Assembly (NCBI GenBank): GCA_937925595.1
Contig: CALALQ010000108.1
Location: 1 to 5,611, forward strand
Direction of reading: 5' to 3'
Source of the DNA: an uncultured Demequina sp.
GTDB taxonomy: Bacteria; Actinomycetota; Actinomycetes; Actinomycetales; Demequinaceae
Length of the DNA: 5,611 nt
Shown piece after piece: positions 5,503 to 5,611 of this stretch (positions are counted from its first letter, which is position 1; every line of letters starts with the position of its first letter). The notes under the pieces are model-generated. The model ran no database searches, had not been told where the DNA came from, and saw only the letters and a program-made list of their open reading frames with translations. The position numbers and the translations under genes were made by a program.

Positions 5503-5611
5503 CCAGTAAGTTTTCTTGTCGAATCGGAATCGGGGGCCACGTGTCGCGTCAAAGTCGGGTCTGCCGCAGCGTTAGGTGACATCTGATCTGGCTTGCTCCT
5601 CGGGGCGGCCT

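Overview
The window is very GC-rich. Most of it is one tightly packed plus-strand operon for the first steps of tetrapyrrole (heme) synthesis, of the kind found in high-GC Gram-positive Actinobacteria. Three things suggest this: the GC content and codon use, the use of GTG as well as ATG starts with stop/start overlaps, and the HemB metal loop ([13 protein letters not shown]), which I remember as an actinobacterial form. Glutamate-1-semialdehyde aminomutase (HemL) shows that the organism makes 5-aminolevulinate by the C5 (glutamyl-tRNA) route. I cannot name a genus.

Layout. Positions 1-205 hold no supported gene. They are rich in repeats: a bulged hairpin (20-45), a possible outer stem (1-12 with 64-75), a 31-bp-period tandem repeat whose 22-bp core is identical (60-81 and 91-112), and a 12-bp tandem repeat (131-154, with a degenerate third unit to 167). 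A -10-like GACAAT lies just before the first start codon, which suggests a leaderless transcript. Then follow, all on plus: a membrane-anchored CopC-domain protein (206-799), hemC (799-1716), hemD (1713-2474), hemB (2471-3442) and hemL (3439-4746). Each gene overlaps the next by 1 or 4 nt, so translation is probably coupled. A minus-strand gene for a predicted lipoprotein (4754-5353) converges on hemL with only 7 bp between the stops. The last 258 bp (5354-5611) are visibly less GC-rich. They hold a 24-bp-period direct repeat, a 19-bp near-palindrome that looks like an operator, a possible plus-strand promoter, and a possible 12-codon leader ORF.

How the genes work together. HemL makes 5-aminolevulinate from glutamate-1-semialdehyde, HemB joins two of these into porphobilinogen, HemC polymerises four of those into hydroxymethylbilane, and HemD closes the ring to uroporphyrinogen III, the branch point to heme, siroheme and corrinoids. 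The glutamyl-tRNA reductase gene (hemA) is not in the window. The CopC-like protein is a non-enzymatic passenger at the head of the operon. It has the features of an extracytoplasmic Cu(II) site, and a link between copper handling and heme supply is only an inference.

The core of the window is ordinary housekeeping DNA. I do not see strong evidence for a new system. The parts most worth a second look are the two non-coding flanks, the CopC-like gene, the DUF732-like lipoprotein, and one unusual residue in HemB.
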